Made by a program: the position numbers and the translations under genes. Source: Terrihalobacillus insolitus (lineage in GTDB: Bacteria; Bacillota; Bacilli; Bacillales; Amphibacillaceae). Taken from it: DNA of 50,570 nucleotides. Below, piece after piece: positions 34,525-42,966 of the stretch. The notes beneath the pieces were generated by a model. It did no database searches, was not told the DNA's origin, and worked only from the letters and a program-made list of their open reading frames with translations. The number at the start of each line of letters is the position of its first letter. Position 1 is the stretch's first letter. The stretch lies in assembly GCF_028416575.1 (NCBI RefSeq), contig NZ_JAMQKB010000020.1, positions 1 to 50,570 of the forward strand, in the 5' to 3' direction.

Positions 34525-34586
34525 ATGAGCTTGGCGCATTTAGGTGATAAAATTACAAGTTGTATTTTAGTTGGAATATTGGAATA

Positions 34587-35474
34587 TTATTTTACCCATT
34601 CGTCCACTAGATCTTGGTTTTCTTCAACCCATTTTCTAGCTCCATCAATTGGTTCTTCCGCTTCATTTACATAAGTCATTAAACTTCCTACCGAATCATC
34701 ATCCATCTTCCAATTTTTTAACCATTTATTAACTTCTGGAAAGTCCTTAGCAAAACCTTTTCTAGTTGCATGGTGAATCTTTTCCACCCCACCAAATACC
34801 TTTTTAGGATCGTCAATAAACTTTAAATCCATTTCTGAAAAAACCCTATGTGGTTTCCAAAGCGGTGCAACGATCGCTTCCTTATTCTTAATTGCTTGTC
34901 TTATCTCCGTTAACATCGCTGGCTCAGAACTAGGGATCAAGTCAAAGTTAAGATTATATGCTTCAATTACATCCTCTGTAACTAACATTGTTCCAGCACC
35001 TGAGTCAAACCCAGTAATTTCACCTTCAAATTTTTCCTTGTTTGCATTTAAATCTTTAATACTATTAATATCTTTCATATAGGATGGCACAACTAATCCA
35101 ACTCTTGCGGTATCATACCATGTCTCTTCTGAAAAGTTAACTTGATCTTTATATTCCTTAACGTAACTTGCATCCTGAACTGGCAGCCATATTTCAGGAC
35201 TTATGTCAAGACCCCCGTTTTTTAATGCCGCCATCTGCGTACCTATGTCTAAAAGCTTCAGTTCTAAATTATATCCTTTATCCTCAAGAATTACTTTCCA
35301 CATATTTGTAACAGCTATATTCTCTGCCCAATTAATTTGTCCCATTACAACTGTTTTCTTGCTTTCTGCTTCCCCTCCAGCTTGATCACTCTCAGTACGA
35401 TCGGCACCACATGCAGATAATACTAAAACTAGTAAGCTAGTTATCATAAAAAAAGTCGTTTTTTTGAAAATCAT
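34587..35474 (-). CDS. Glycine betaine-type ABC transporter substrate-binding lipoprotein
   Basis: This 295-residue extracytoplasmic lipoprotein has lipidated C22 in LVLSACGADR and the OpuAC-type binding fold. Aromatic residues that often cage quaternary amines are W in INWAEN, W in PEIWLPV and W in APLWKPHRVF. No ATPase or permease gene is adjacent, so it must use components encoded elsewhere or act as an additional receptor. It follows gbsR by 51 bases on the same strand, which suggests GbsR-linked expression. The substrate is probably choline or glycine betaine; this is inference from the fold and neighbours. Confidence 0.83.
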   Translation of the reverse strand: MIFKKTTFFMITSLLVLVLSACGADRTESDQAGGEAESKKTVVMGQINWAENIAVTNMWKVILEDKGYNLELKLLDIGTQMAALKNGGLDISPEIWLPVQDASYVKEYKDQVNFSEETWYDTARVGLVVPSYMKDINSIKDLNANKEKFEGEITGFDSGAGTMLVTEDVIEAYNLNFDLIPSSEPAMLTEIRQAIKNKEAIVAPLWKPHRVFSEMDLKFIDDPKKVFGGVEKIHHATRKGFAKDFPEVNKWLKNWKMDDDSVGSLMTYVNEAEEPIDGARKWVEENQDLVDEWVK

Positions 35475-35525
35475 ACTTTATGCTCTCCTTTTGGTTTGAT
35501 ATTATTTTTGAAACTCAAACGATTA

Positions 35526-36083
35526 CTATTCTTCTGGCGGATTCTTTGGCAAGAACTCAAAGATCTCCTCACTCCGGATACTAGCTGTTAATCTTTCTAA
35601 CCACCGATAATATACTTTTGAATTCTCAATCATTTCGTAATGTGCTTTTGCTTCATCACGAATTTCATTTGAGACCGTGTCATCTTCAAAAATTTCAACT
35701 AGTTCTACTTCAGCATGCTTGATCGCTTCCATGTTCATCTTTACTTCACGATCCCACATCTGGCAATAGAAAGACATGAACGAATGAAAGAAATCTTTTT
35801 CCGCTACATACGTGTGTTTCCTAGAGCCGCGCTGAAATGTCTTTTTAACCATATCTATTTCCTGAAGCTTGCGGACACTTGTACTCATACTTGGTTTACT
35901 CATGGACAGTTCTTCGCGCATTTCATCTAAATTCATTTGATCTTTGAAATACATTGTTGCATACAAATTACCAGCAGACGGGGTTACACCATATAGGTCC
36001 ATTGTTTCCGAAATAGCACTTATAACTTGGTTTTTGGCATTTTCCATTTTTTCTATCGCATGTTCGTCCTTTGATTCATTCAT
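35526..36083 (-). CDS. gbsR: GbsR-family choline-responsive repressor
   Basis: This 185-residue MarR-like winged-helix regulator represses betaine synthesis genes when choline is absent. The helix-turn-helix segment is LSMSKPSMSTSVRKLQEIDMV, the family-defining region. Aromatic residues in the C-terminal half (WDREV, YYRWLERL) may bind choline. Length and organisation fit B. subtilis GbsR. The ATG has GAGGTGG upstream. It is divergent from gbsA, with shared AT-rich repeats in the intergenic region. Confidence 0.9.
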   Translation of the reverse strand: MNESKDEHAIEKMENAKNQVISAISETMDLYGVTPSAGNLYATMYFKDQMNLDEMREELSMSKPSMSTSVRKLQEIDMVKKTFQRGSRKHTYVAEKDFFHSFMSFYCQMWDREVKMNMEAIKHAEVELVEIFEDDTVSNEIRDEAKAHYEMIENSKVYYRWLERLTASIRSEEIFEFLPKNPPEE

Positions 36084-36120
36084 TCATTGTTCCACCTCGT
36101 TCGTTAAGAATATTAAATTA

Positions 36121-36135
36121 ATTAAATTTTTTCTT
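36121..36135 (+). promoter_or_regulatory. Candidate GbsR operator, gbsR-proximal half
   Basis: ATTAAATTTTTTCTT occurs here and again exactly at 36272-36286. The spacing places one copy near each divergent gene. The sequence is AT-rich, so chance is possible. Confidence 0.4.
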
Positions 36136-36227
36136 TATAAACTTAATACTAACGTTTCTATTTAAAATGTCAAATTAAAATTGTAAAATTACAATCCCAC
36201 CTTCCTAAGCTGTCTTTTCATTTTTTT

Positions 36228-36256
36228 TTGACAAACAAATATCCACATGATAAATT
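36228..36256 (+). promoter_or_regulatory. Candidate sigma-A promoter for gbsA
   Basis: A perfect -35 TTGACA (36228-36233), 17-base spacer, and -10 TAAATT (36251-36256) predict a start near 36263. The nearby repeat at 36272-36286 would then lie just inside the transcript, as expected for a roadblock-type repressor. Confidence 0.6.
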
Positions 36257-36271
36257 TAATTTGTTAAAAAC

Positions 36272-36286
36272 ATTAAATTTTTTCTT
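36272..36286 (+). promoter_or_regulatory. Candidate GbsR operator, gbsA-proximal half
   Basis: Second exact copy of ATTAAATTTTTTCTT, about 10 bases downstream of the predicted gbsA transcription start. Operator function is inferred from position. Confidence 0.4.
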
Positions 36287-36321
36287 AACATAATTAATCA
36301 AGTATAACAGGAGGGATTTTA

Positions 36322-37791
36322 TTGACCATCAAAAAAAACTATATTGACGGAAAATGGGTGGATTCCCTGTCAAATAAGACTAGAGAAATCATTAACCCTT
36401 TTAACCAAGAAGTAATTGCAGTCGTTACTGAGGGTGACGAAGTAGATGCAAAAAATGCAATTGTTGCAGCAAGAAGCGCATTTGATCATGGCACATGGCC
36501 AACAACAACTGCTACGGAGCGTGGGGCAATTGTAAGGAAAATAGCTGAATTAATTGAAAGAGATAAAGAAGAATTAGCTGAATTGGAATCCCTTGATACT
36601 GGTAAAACAGTTGAGGAAAGCCGTGGAGATATGGAAGATATCGCTGGTGTTTTCCGCTATTATGCTGAAATTGCTGATAAAGATGGCGGAGAAATCATTG
36701 ATTCCCCTATTCCAAATTCTATTAGCAAGGTAGTAAAAGAACCTGTTGGAGTATGTGGACAGATCACACCATGGAATTATCCACTATTACAAGCATCATG
36801 GAAATTGGCACCTGCTTTAGTAACAGGTAACACGTTAATTATGAAGCCGAGCGAAATCACACCACTTACTTCAATTAAAGTTTTTGAATTGATGGATGAA
36901 GCTGGCGTGCCTGCAGGAGTTGCAAACCTTGTACTAGGTGCCGGAAACACTGTTGGTGCTGAACTTTCAATCAATACAGATGTCGATTTAATTTCCTTTA
37001 CTGGTGGAATCGAAACTGGCAAAAAGATTATGCAGGCTGCAAGCGCAAATGTTAAAAAAATTGCATTAGAATTAGGCGGAAAAAATCCAAATGTTGTATT
37101 TGCTGACGCTGATTTTGCAACAGCAGTGGATCAAGCATTGAATGCCGTATTTTTTCACGCAGGACAAATTTGTTCAGCTGGTACTAGATTAATAGTTGAA
37201 GAAAGCATCCATGACAAGTTTGTAAATGCGCTTGTTGAAAGAGTAAAGAAAATCAAAATTGGTAGCGGATTTGATGAAGCAACACAAATGGGGCCGCTTA
37301 TTTCACAGGATCATTTAAACAAAGTGATCCGTTATGTTGAAACCGGTATTCAGGAAGGAGCGACTGTTGCAGTCGGTGCTAAGCGTCCTGAAGATCCTGA
37401 ATTACAAAATGGCTTTTTCTACTTACCTACTGTTCTAATAAACTGTACAACAGATATGAAAGTGGTCCAAAATGAAGGTTTTGGCCCTGTCATTACCGTT
37501 GAAAAATTCTCAACGGAAGAGGAAGCTGTGAAACTAGCAAATGATTCTATTTATGGATTGTCTGGTGGTGTTTGGACAAGAGATATTGCAAAGGCTGAGC
37601 GATGTGTTGCAAAAATGCGCATGGGTACGGTATGGATCAACGAGTACAACTTATATTTTCCACACGCTCCTTGGGGTGGATTTAAGCAATCCGGAGTTGG
37701 CCGCGAGCTTGGAAAATTAGGTTTAGAAGAATATCAAGAAACCAAACATATTTATCATAATTTGAACCCTGTACCTATTAATTGGTTCTAA
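36322..37791 (+). CDS. gbsA: Betaine-aldehyde dehydrogenase
   Basis: This 489-residue NAD-dependent aldehyde dehydrogenase converts betaine aldehyde to glycine betaine, the second step of osmoprotectant synthesis from choline. The general base is E250 in LELGGKNP and the nucleophile is C284 in GQICSAGTR. The NAD-binding loop is FTGGIETGK, where many relatives have GSTE. It starts with TTG, with GGAGGG 6 bases upstream. The gbsB choline dehydrogenase that follows gbsA in B. subtilis is missing; a hairpin element begins directly after the stop codon. Confidence 0.9.
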   Translation: MTIKKNYIDGKWVDSLSNKTREIINPFNQEVIAVVTEGDEVDAKNAIVAARSAFDHGTWPTTTATERGAIVRKIAELIERDKEELAELESLDTGKTVEESRGDMEDIAGVFRYYAEIADKDGGEIIDSPIPNSISKVVKEPVGVCGQITPWNYPLLQASWKLAPALVTGNTLIMKPSEITPLTSIKVFELMDEAGVPAGVANLVLGAGNTVGAELSINTDVDLISFTGGIETGKKIMQAASANVKKIALELGGKNPNVVFADADFATAVDQALNAVFFHAGQICSAGTRLIVEESIHDKFVNALVERVKKIKIGSGFDEATQMGPLISQDHLNKVIRYVETGIQEGATVAVGAKRPEDPELQNGFFYLPTVLINCTTDMKVVQNEGFGPVITVEKFSTEEEAVKLANDSIYGLSGGVWTRDIAKAERCVAKMRMGTVWINEYNLYFPHAPWGGFKQSGVGRELGKLGLEEYQETKHIYHNLNPVPINWF

Positions 37792-37884
37792 AGCGATCTC
37801 GTTTCAGCAAGCTGAAACATAGGTGAATCCCCACCTACGCTTCGCTTAAGAGGTGGGGGTCTAAAACCCTAAAACAATTTAAAG
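37791..37884 (+). repeat. Three-hairpin mosaic element, copy 2 (H1 and H3, no H2)
   Basis: It starts directly after the gbsA stop with AGCGATCTCG, then H1 (GTTTCAGC/GCTGAAAC), H3 (CCCACCTACGC...GAGGTGGG) and the tail CTAAAACCCTAAAAC. The H2 segment present in copies 1 and 3 is absent. Confidence 0.75.
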
Positions 37885-37888
37885 ATTA

Positions 37889-37934
37889 AAAACCCTCGCA
37901 CACCGTCCGCAATAAGACAATGTACGAGGGTTTT
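37889..37934. terminator. Terminator downstream of gbsA
   Basis: A 10-bp stem (AAAACCCTCG with CGAGGGTTTT) encloses a 26-base loop and lies just past the mosaic element. Confidence 0.65.
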
Positions 37935-37947
37935 CTACCATGTTTCT

Positions 37948-38046
37948 CTACCACAACTTAGCAAAGAACTCTTCTGCTTGTTTCAGGGATTTATATTGAT
38001 AACATTGAACGAAACTTCTGTTTAAGATGGCAATTCCTGATTTACT
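37948..38046 (-). pseudogene. Short coding remnant (unidentified, possibly transposase C-terminus)
   Basis: The minus strand reads GIAILNRSFVQCYQYKSLKQA and on to EEFFAKLW before a TAG. It looks protein-like but is bounded by a stop only 33 codons upstream. The length and ending remind me of a transposase tail, yet I cannot name a family. It lies next to the mosaic repeat, which fits a region of past insertions. Confidence 0.3.
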
Positions 38047-38075
38047 TCATGCATGGGATAACTACGTTTACTGTA

Positions 38076-38981
38076 TTATTTTTTACCTTTTTTACTACTA
38101 TTATTTTTCTTACCGTTATTATTTTTATTATCTTTGTTGCCTTTATTTCCTTTATTTCCTTTACCATCTCTATTACCTATGTTTTCCATAATGCCTTCAT
38201 TCAGGGCTAATTTCTTTTGTCTAAATAACAAATAGGCACCTAATAGGATTGCTGCTATGATGGTCCAGAAAGTTGTCCATTGTCCTGCAGTTAAATTGAG
38301 GAAATACCTAGGTGAATCCCCTCGTAGGAACTCCAGCATAAATCTTTGGAATGAGTACAAGATAAAATAAATCAGAAAAATCCACCCTTTGGGCAATTTT
38401 CTCGCACTTAATATTACAAGAATTGCATAAATAACAAAATTTCCCTGACTTTCCCAAATATCTGCTGGCCATAAAGGTTGTGAGCCATAATAAGAATAAG
38501 CTACTGTCCCTTCTGGATAAACCATACCAAAGTTACCACCAGTTGGAGAGCCAAAAACATCACCCGCCAATAGTTCAGCCGCTCTCCCAATAGCTTGTCC
38601 AAGAATGAGCGCTGGAGCAAGGTAGTCCGCAAATTCAAAAAAGTTCAATTTGTGTTTGTACGAATAAATGATTAACACGACAAGCCCACCGATGATTGCT
38701 CCTAATATGGATATTCCGCCTTTCCATATCATTAAGATTTCACCAGGATTCTGGGAGAAATATGGCCATTGAAAGACAAATACATGCCAGAAACGCGCAC
38801 CGATAATTGCACCTATTACAGCATAAAATATAAAGCTTTCCATATGTTTCTCATAAACGGTACCTCTCATGCCAACTAGTGCAACACCATACGCCAATAA
38901 GATTGCTATTACGGATACGACACCATGCGTTTGTACGGTGTATCCGAAAATTGTAATAAAATCTTTAAACAAGTTTCCCAC
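38076..38981 (-). CDS. Divergent Lgt-like prolipoprotein diacylglyceryl transferase homologue
   Basis: This 301-residue protein has seven membrane helices with the overall Lgt pattern. Classical Lgt uses several residues defined in E. coli (Y26, H103, R143, N146, R239, E243). Aligning by eye, R143, R239 and E243 are kept as R133, R213 and E217. H103 becomes L93 in GGISILGAIIGG, N146 becomes E136 in GRAAELLAG, and Y26 becomes H19. It may therefore not perform standard lipoprotein modification. The last 30 residues are a Lys/Asn/Gly-rich tail. A normal lgt is expected elsewhere in the genome. Confidence 0.7.
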   Translation of the reverse strand: MGNLFKDFITIFGYTVQTHGVVSVIAILLAYGVALVGMRGTVYEKHMESFIFYAVIGAIIGARFWHVFVFQWPYFSQNPGEILMIWKGGISILGAIIGGLVVLIIYSYKHKLNFFEFADYLAPALILGQAIGRAAELLAGDVFGSPTGGNFGMVYPEGTVAYSYYGSQPLWPADIWESQGNFVIYAILVILSARKLPKGWIFLIYFILYSFQRFMLEFLRGDSPRYFLNLTAGQWTTFWTIIAAILLGAYLLFRQKKLALNEGIMENIGNRDGKGNKGNKGNKDNKNNNGKKNNSSKKGKK

Positions 38982-39488
38982 CTCAGTATTATTTTATTTC
39001 CTACTATATCTTAATACACAAACAATCCCAACGCTATAAATATTGATGAATTCGATCGTTTTAATATTGGGTTCGTTCATGGGTTAAAGTGAACAACATA
39101 CATTTCTTTTTGGATATTGTCTTATTTGATTCTGCATTTTCTATGTTTGCGCAACACTATTTAAATTTATCCTTCACCTTGTACACCTCCCATAAACAAT
39201 TTCTTATGTAGTGTTCCCTTGATGGTATTATTTAGTATGCTTTACTTTAAACCGCTTACTCTAATGTACAAAAGGGCAACAAAAGTACCCTCCCATTTAC
39301 GAGACGGCATATACGCCGTCACTTTCTTTAATATAACCACGTTTTTGATCTCTCGAAGTTTACATTTGCAACATTCTTTTTCATTGTCCATAATATCCTA
39401 CTTCGATTGTGAGACTGTTAGCAAGTATAAATCATAAATATGAAGGAATTGTGTGTTTTCCGAATTATCTTACTTAATTTCTTTTTTT

Positions 39489-39602
39489 TTATAAAAAAGG
39501 GACTAGGATTTCAATGATAATCAGCGTGATAAAGGCAATACAAATGTGAACCAAATGGAAAAAGCGTAGGTGATTTCTCTGTTCATTACCTAACGTAGCC
39601 AT
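39489..39602 (-). CDS. Doubtful tiny membrane peptide (37 aa)
   Basis: The ATG-started frame encodes a polar start (MATLGNEQRNHLRFFH) followed by one hydrophobic helix. The ribosome site is weak, and no family is known. It could equally be the remnant of a larger gene. Confidence 0.3.
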   Translation of the reverse strand: MATLGNEQRNHLRFFHLVHICIAFITLIIIEILVPFL

Positions 39603-39628
39603 CCAACAAATATAGTAATTTAATTAAG

Positions 39629-39726
39629 AAGCGAACTCGTTTCAGCAAGCTGAAAAATCGGTGAATCAGGTGGAGTCTAGACTTCACCTGATTGAAAATT
39701 AAACCCTAAAACCATTTAAAGATTAA
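39629..39726 (+). repeat. Three-hairpin mosaic element, copy 3 (H1 and H2, no H3)
   Basis: It starts AAGCGAACTCG, then H1 (GTTTCAGC/GCTGAAA), H2 (AATCAGGTGGAGTC with GACTTCACCTGATT), then the tail AAACCCTAAAACC. The H3 segment present in copies 1 and 2 is absent. No gene ends directly before it. Confidence 0.75.
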
Positions 39727-39842
39727 CGTGTTTTCTAAAAACAACCTACATAATATTTGCTTTATGCACAATATATTGGTAGTTTAAATAGGGAATCTAA
39801 CGATACAATCAGCAAACTAATATATATTGAAGGTGTTATTCT

Positions 39843-40214
39843 ATGGCAAATAAGGTTTCCCCAATACTACTTTACTTTTTTATTCTAGCCTACATCCTAC
39901 TATTCTTTTTAGCTAGTTTCATTACGAGCAGCCTAACTGGGTTTCCCTTTAGTAAACTGATCGTCCTTACGACTACAGTCATTATTTATTGGTTTATAGC
40001 ATTGATAATTACGAAATTACTGCAACATGTACATCACTTAAAACAGACATTTGTAAGAATTATTGGAAGTTTACTAGTGATCATGTTCTTTACTTCGATA
40101 CAACAGTTACTGTTTATCACTGTTCCATTTAGTGTTAGCCTATCATTTTTTACAATCAGTCTTGCTCTGCTCCTCCTCCTACATTCCTTGTCCATTAAAT
40201 TTATGTACAAATAA
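39843..40214 (+). CDS. Small four-helix membrane protein, unknown function
   Basis: This 123-residue protein is almost entirely hydrophobic with about four membrane helices. A basic/His loop (KLLQHVHHLKQT) lies between helices 2 and 3. The ATG is preceded by GAAGGTG. I do not recognise a family. It is transcribed alone and converges on the CopCD gene. Confidence 0.6.
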   Translation: MANKVSPILLYFFILAYILLFFLASFITSSLTGFPFSKLIVLTTTVIIYWFIALIITKLLQHVHHLKQTFVRIIGSLLVIMFFTSIQQLLFITVPFSVSLSFFTISLALLLLLHSLSIKFMYK

Positions 40215-40238
40215 GAATGGCACAGCCATTCTTATTTG
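40208..40238. terminator. Bidirectional terminator
   Basis: A 14-bp perfect stem (40208-40221 with 40225-40238) has a 3-base loop. It overlaps the stop codon of the upstream gene and faces the end of the ccm/cop operon. Confidence 0.85.
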
Positions 40239-40258
40239 TTTCTATCATTTGTGTTCAT

Positions 40259-42175
40259 TCATTCATTAAATCGTATTTCACCAGGAACGACAATTTCATA
40301 TGGTATTTGAATTTCTTCTCCGTTTTCCATAGTGACCTTTATTGTCATATTGACTGTTCCTGCGGCATGTAATAAGTTTCCAGTAAGCTTATATGTTCCT
40401 TCATCTACTTTAAAGGCATTATTTTCAATAAACCAATCTGGTGGCATACCTAGTTTAACTCGAACATTGCTAACAGGTACATCTTCAAGCAATTTAATCG
40501 TAATCGTACTTAGACCAATCTCAATTGGTGTAACTTTTACATCTAACTCCAAGCTTTGCTCAGGGTTAGGCTCTTTATATAGACCTTGCTCAGCAGCACT
40601 TGGATTAGCGGCAACTAAAGTTGAAGCAAATAGGATAATCATCACACCGTATGTTAGCTCTATCCACCCTTTTTTATAAACGGAGCTTGCTAGTTTAGAC
40701 CCAAGCTTCTTAATCGTCTTACGTTGGAAATATGCGACCGAAATTACAAATAAAAAGAGTGCAACTTTCACAATTAGAGACCTTCCCCATTCACTTTCTA
40801 TCAAACTTTGAATCGAAAAGGAAGGTAAAAATGCAACAGACATCCAAATTCCGGAAACGGCTATACCGATCATACTAATAAATGCCCACTTTGAAAACGA
40901 AGGTCCAGCCTTTTTTAACCAATCCATAGCATTTTCCTGTTTTGGTTTGGCAATGAAAGCAAATAAACAACCGATCCATATTGCTGCACCGAGAATATGG
41001 ATAGAAGATGCAACCAGGGTGATATACCCTCCATAACGCGGGTAGGTGGCATGACCAATTATGAATGGAGATAAAAGCAACGCCAACCCATACAATAGAA
41101 ATCGTACCTTTTTAAGCCAAATACCCAGAGTGAGCAAAATGAGCTGCACAATTGGAATCCAACTAAACTTCAACAAGAAAAAGTCTGAAAAAGACAGTTC
41201 CGATAGTGCAAGTTTTTGCTCTACTAGTAACAGTGTAATTCCACTAAAACTAATTAAATAAAAAAGTAAATTCATTTTATTCCATCTTGCTAGATACTGA
41301 TTCTTTATGATAAAAGTATAAAAACATGCGATTCCAAACAACATGGTTAATCCGACAAACATTAACCAATAAGCCAGTTGTTTGCGCTCTAATGTAAAAC
41401 CATAGGAAGTAGATGGGGCCACATTTAAAACTTCGCCCCCTATACCAAATGGGGTAAACTCTCCAATTGCGAAGTAAAAGACTCCTTGATTTGCAAGTAC
41501 TTGCTTATCATTGTTAGCCGGGGAACCTATCCATGTTACTTGGTATGTACCAGAAGCAAGTTCTTCTGTAAATGGTATGATAACTTTGTTAGGGTTATCT
41601 GGATCGCTTTCCGGTGCTTTGGTGGAGATTGGGGCACGCTTATCATCAAAAATACCCACCACATTGATATTTACTGGCTGATTAAATACTAACTCCATTT
41701 GTTTCGGAGATTGCTCGTACACTATCCCATCCTGAAGATTGGACTTAACCAATTCTAATATCCCAAATGATTTATTCTTTATTGCAGTATCCTTTACCGA
41801 AAATGTAAACTCCTCATTAATTACATATCCATCCTGGGCAATGGTATTGATTTTAACAGAATATTTGCCAGGCTTTAATTCTTGATCAAGTTTCGCAATA
41901 ATATGAGTAGAATCTTCTGGATCAACTTCTGTGTTACCAATCGGTACTTTATTACCATCTGTGTCTATTAATTGAAGCGACTCTTTATGTATTTCTACTG
42001 GATCTTTAAACCAAACCTCAATTGTAGAAGGGGACTTTTTCAACACTTCACTTCCACTTGGAGTGGTTCCTTTTAAAGCAGAATGTGCCCCTATAGGTTC
42101 CGTGAAAATGAAAAAAAATAGAATGAATAAGAGCACATGAAATAGTGTACATGTTTTAACTAATTTCCTACTCAT
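40259..42175 (-). CDS. CopC-CopD-YtkA copper protein (YcnJ-like)
   Basis: This protein of about 638 residues starts at ATG 42175, with AAAAGGAGG 9 bases upstream. It has a signal peptide whose predicted mature end is H31, in keeping with the copper-binding His of CopC domains. Two CopC-like beta domains (about 31-125 and 130-230) precede eight membrane helices of the CopD type (about 265-530). A C-terminal YtkA-like beta domain (about 540-635) follows. B. subtilis YcnJ, a copper importer, has the same plan but one CopC. It is the last gene of the ccm operon, so copper supply to a respiratory enzyme is possible. Confidence 0.82.
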   Translation of the reverse strand: MSRKLVKTCTLFHVLLFILFFFIFTEPIGAHSALKGTTPSGSEVLKKSPSTIEVWFKDPVEIHKESLQLIDTDGNKVPIGNTEVDPEDSTHIIAKLDQELKPGKYSVKINTIAQDGYVINEEFTFSVKDTAIKNKSFGILELVKSNLQDGIVYEQSPKQMELVFNQPVNINVVGIFDDKRAPISTKAPESDPDNPNKVIIPFTEELASGTYQVTWIGSPANNDKQVLANQGVFYFAIGEFTPFGIGGEVLNVAPSTSYGFTLERKQLAYWLMFVGLTMLFGIACFYTFIIKNQYLARWNKMNLLFYLISFSGITLLLVEQKLALSELSFSDFFLLKFSWIPIVQLILLTLGIWLKKVRFLLYGLALLLSPFIIGHATYPRYGGYITLVASSIHILGAAIWIGCLFAFIAKPKQENAMDWLKKAGPSFSKWAFISMIGIAVSGIWMSVAFLPSFSIQSLIESEWGRSLIVKVALFLFVISVAYFQRKTIKKLGSKLASSVYKKGWIELTYGVMIILFASTLVAANPSAAEQGLYKEPNPEQSLELDVKVTPIEIGLSTITIKLLEDVPVSNVRVKLGMPPDWFIENNAFKVDEGTYKLTGNLLHAAGTVNMTIKVTMENGEEIQIPYEIVVPGEIRFNE

Positions 42176-42200
42176 TTTAACCAACCTCCTTTTCAATGTA

Positions 42201-42932
42201 CTACCAATAGAGTAAAAATAGATTAAGTGCAACGAAAAAATAAATAAATCCAAAATAAATATAAACCAATTTACTCCCAGATTTTTTCTTAAGAAAAACG
42301 TCTAGCTTGTAACCATATCCTAATATACTAAAAATTAGTAAAGGAAAAAATGTTGCAAAGGCAAATAAAAATGGGATGATAAGTACATAGAATATGGATT
42401 TATCTATTATCCATGGTGTATACATCGTATATATTTGGTAGACACCAGAATCTAAGAACAGAGAAAGCACAAACCCAACCGCTAGCCCTTTCCACAGAAT
42501 AGGCTGACTAGGTTTATTGATCGGGATGCCTTTTTCAAGTAGACGACTCCATTGAAAAAATAGTACTCCTAAGACCAAAAAAAAAGGCGCGCTTGCCATG
42601 CTTACTTTTTCCACAATGCCCTCTAACTTATTTCCTTCTAGCCATATAATGAAACCAGTTAACAGATAAACACCGATTAGTTTGCCCAAAAAAAGACCAG
42701 TAACCATTTTCCACCAGTCTTTTCTGTGCATCATTTGTTTTGCAATGAACGGAATTGAGCCAATATGTGCAGCCAACTGGCTTGGATACACACTTGCTAT
42801 TACCCCTAGTAAAATCGTTCCTAACAAAGGCGCGCCAAAATATCCATTGTAAGAACTATTATATAGCCCCCACAATGGATCTGTAATAAAGCTAGCAAAG
42901 TCGACTAATTGTTTATAAAGAATTGCATTCAT
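42201..42932 (-). CDS. CcdA/DsbD-like membrane protein without cysteines
   Basis: This protein of about 243 residues has six or seven membrane helices. The pattern of helix 1 (LLGVIASVYPSQLAAHIGSI) resembles CcdA/DsbD, where that position has Cys-Pro, but here there is no cysteine in the whole protein. A thiol-transfer role is therefore unlikely. ATG 42932 is chosen as it has GGAGGG 6 bases upstream. It lies between the thioredoxin-like gene and copCD, so a copper or haem transport role is possible. The family assignment is weak. Confidence 0.5.
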   Translation of the reverse strand: MNAILYKQLVDFASFITDPLWGLYNSSYNGYFGAPLLGTILLGVIASVYPSQLAAHIGSIPFIAKQMMHRKDWWKMVTGLFLGKLIGVYLLTGFIIWLEGNKLEGIVEKVSMASAPFFLVLGVLFFQWSRLLEKGIPINKPSQPILWKGLAVGFVLSLFLDSGVYQIYTMYTPWIIDKSIFYVLIIPFLFAFATFFPLLIFSILGYGYKLDVFLKKKSGSKLVYIYFGFIYFFVALNLFLLYW

Positions 42933-42966
42933 GTACATCCCTCCATTTATGTATGGAAGATCCATG

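Larger units (their letters stand above)
34223..34586. other. Gene-free stretch of 364 bases
   Basis: It holds a minus-strand terminator (34361-34384) and a short MITE left-end fragment (34511-34524). I see no credible gene; an ORF from 34417 runs into the betaine-binding gene on the other strand. Confidence 0.6.
38982..39842. other. 860-base stretch between lgt-like gene and a small membrane gene
   Basis: It holds a small palindrome (39303-39320), one doubtful 37-residue ORF (39489-39602) and mosaic element copy 3 (39629-39726). The remaining parts are AT-rich and show no credible gene. An ORF at 39219-39437 has no ribosome site or recognisable features. Confidence 0.55.

Noticed and set aside
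34417..34674. 85-residue ORF on the plus strand
   Set aside because: It overlaps the end of the betaine-binding gene on the other strand and contains a MITE fragment; no ribosome site.
39219..39437. 72-residue ORF on the plus strand
   Set aside because: No ribosome site, no recognisable segment, and it spans a small palindrome.
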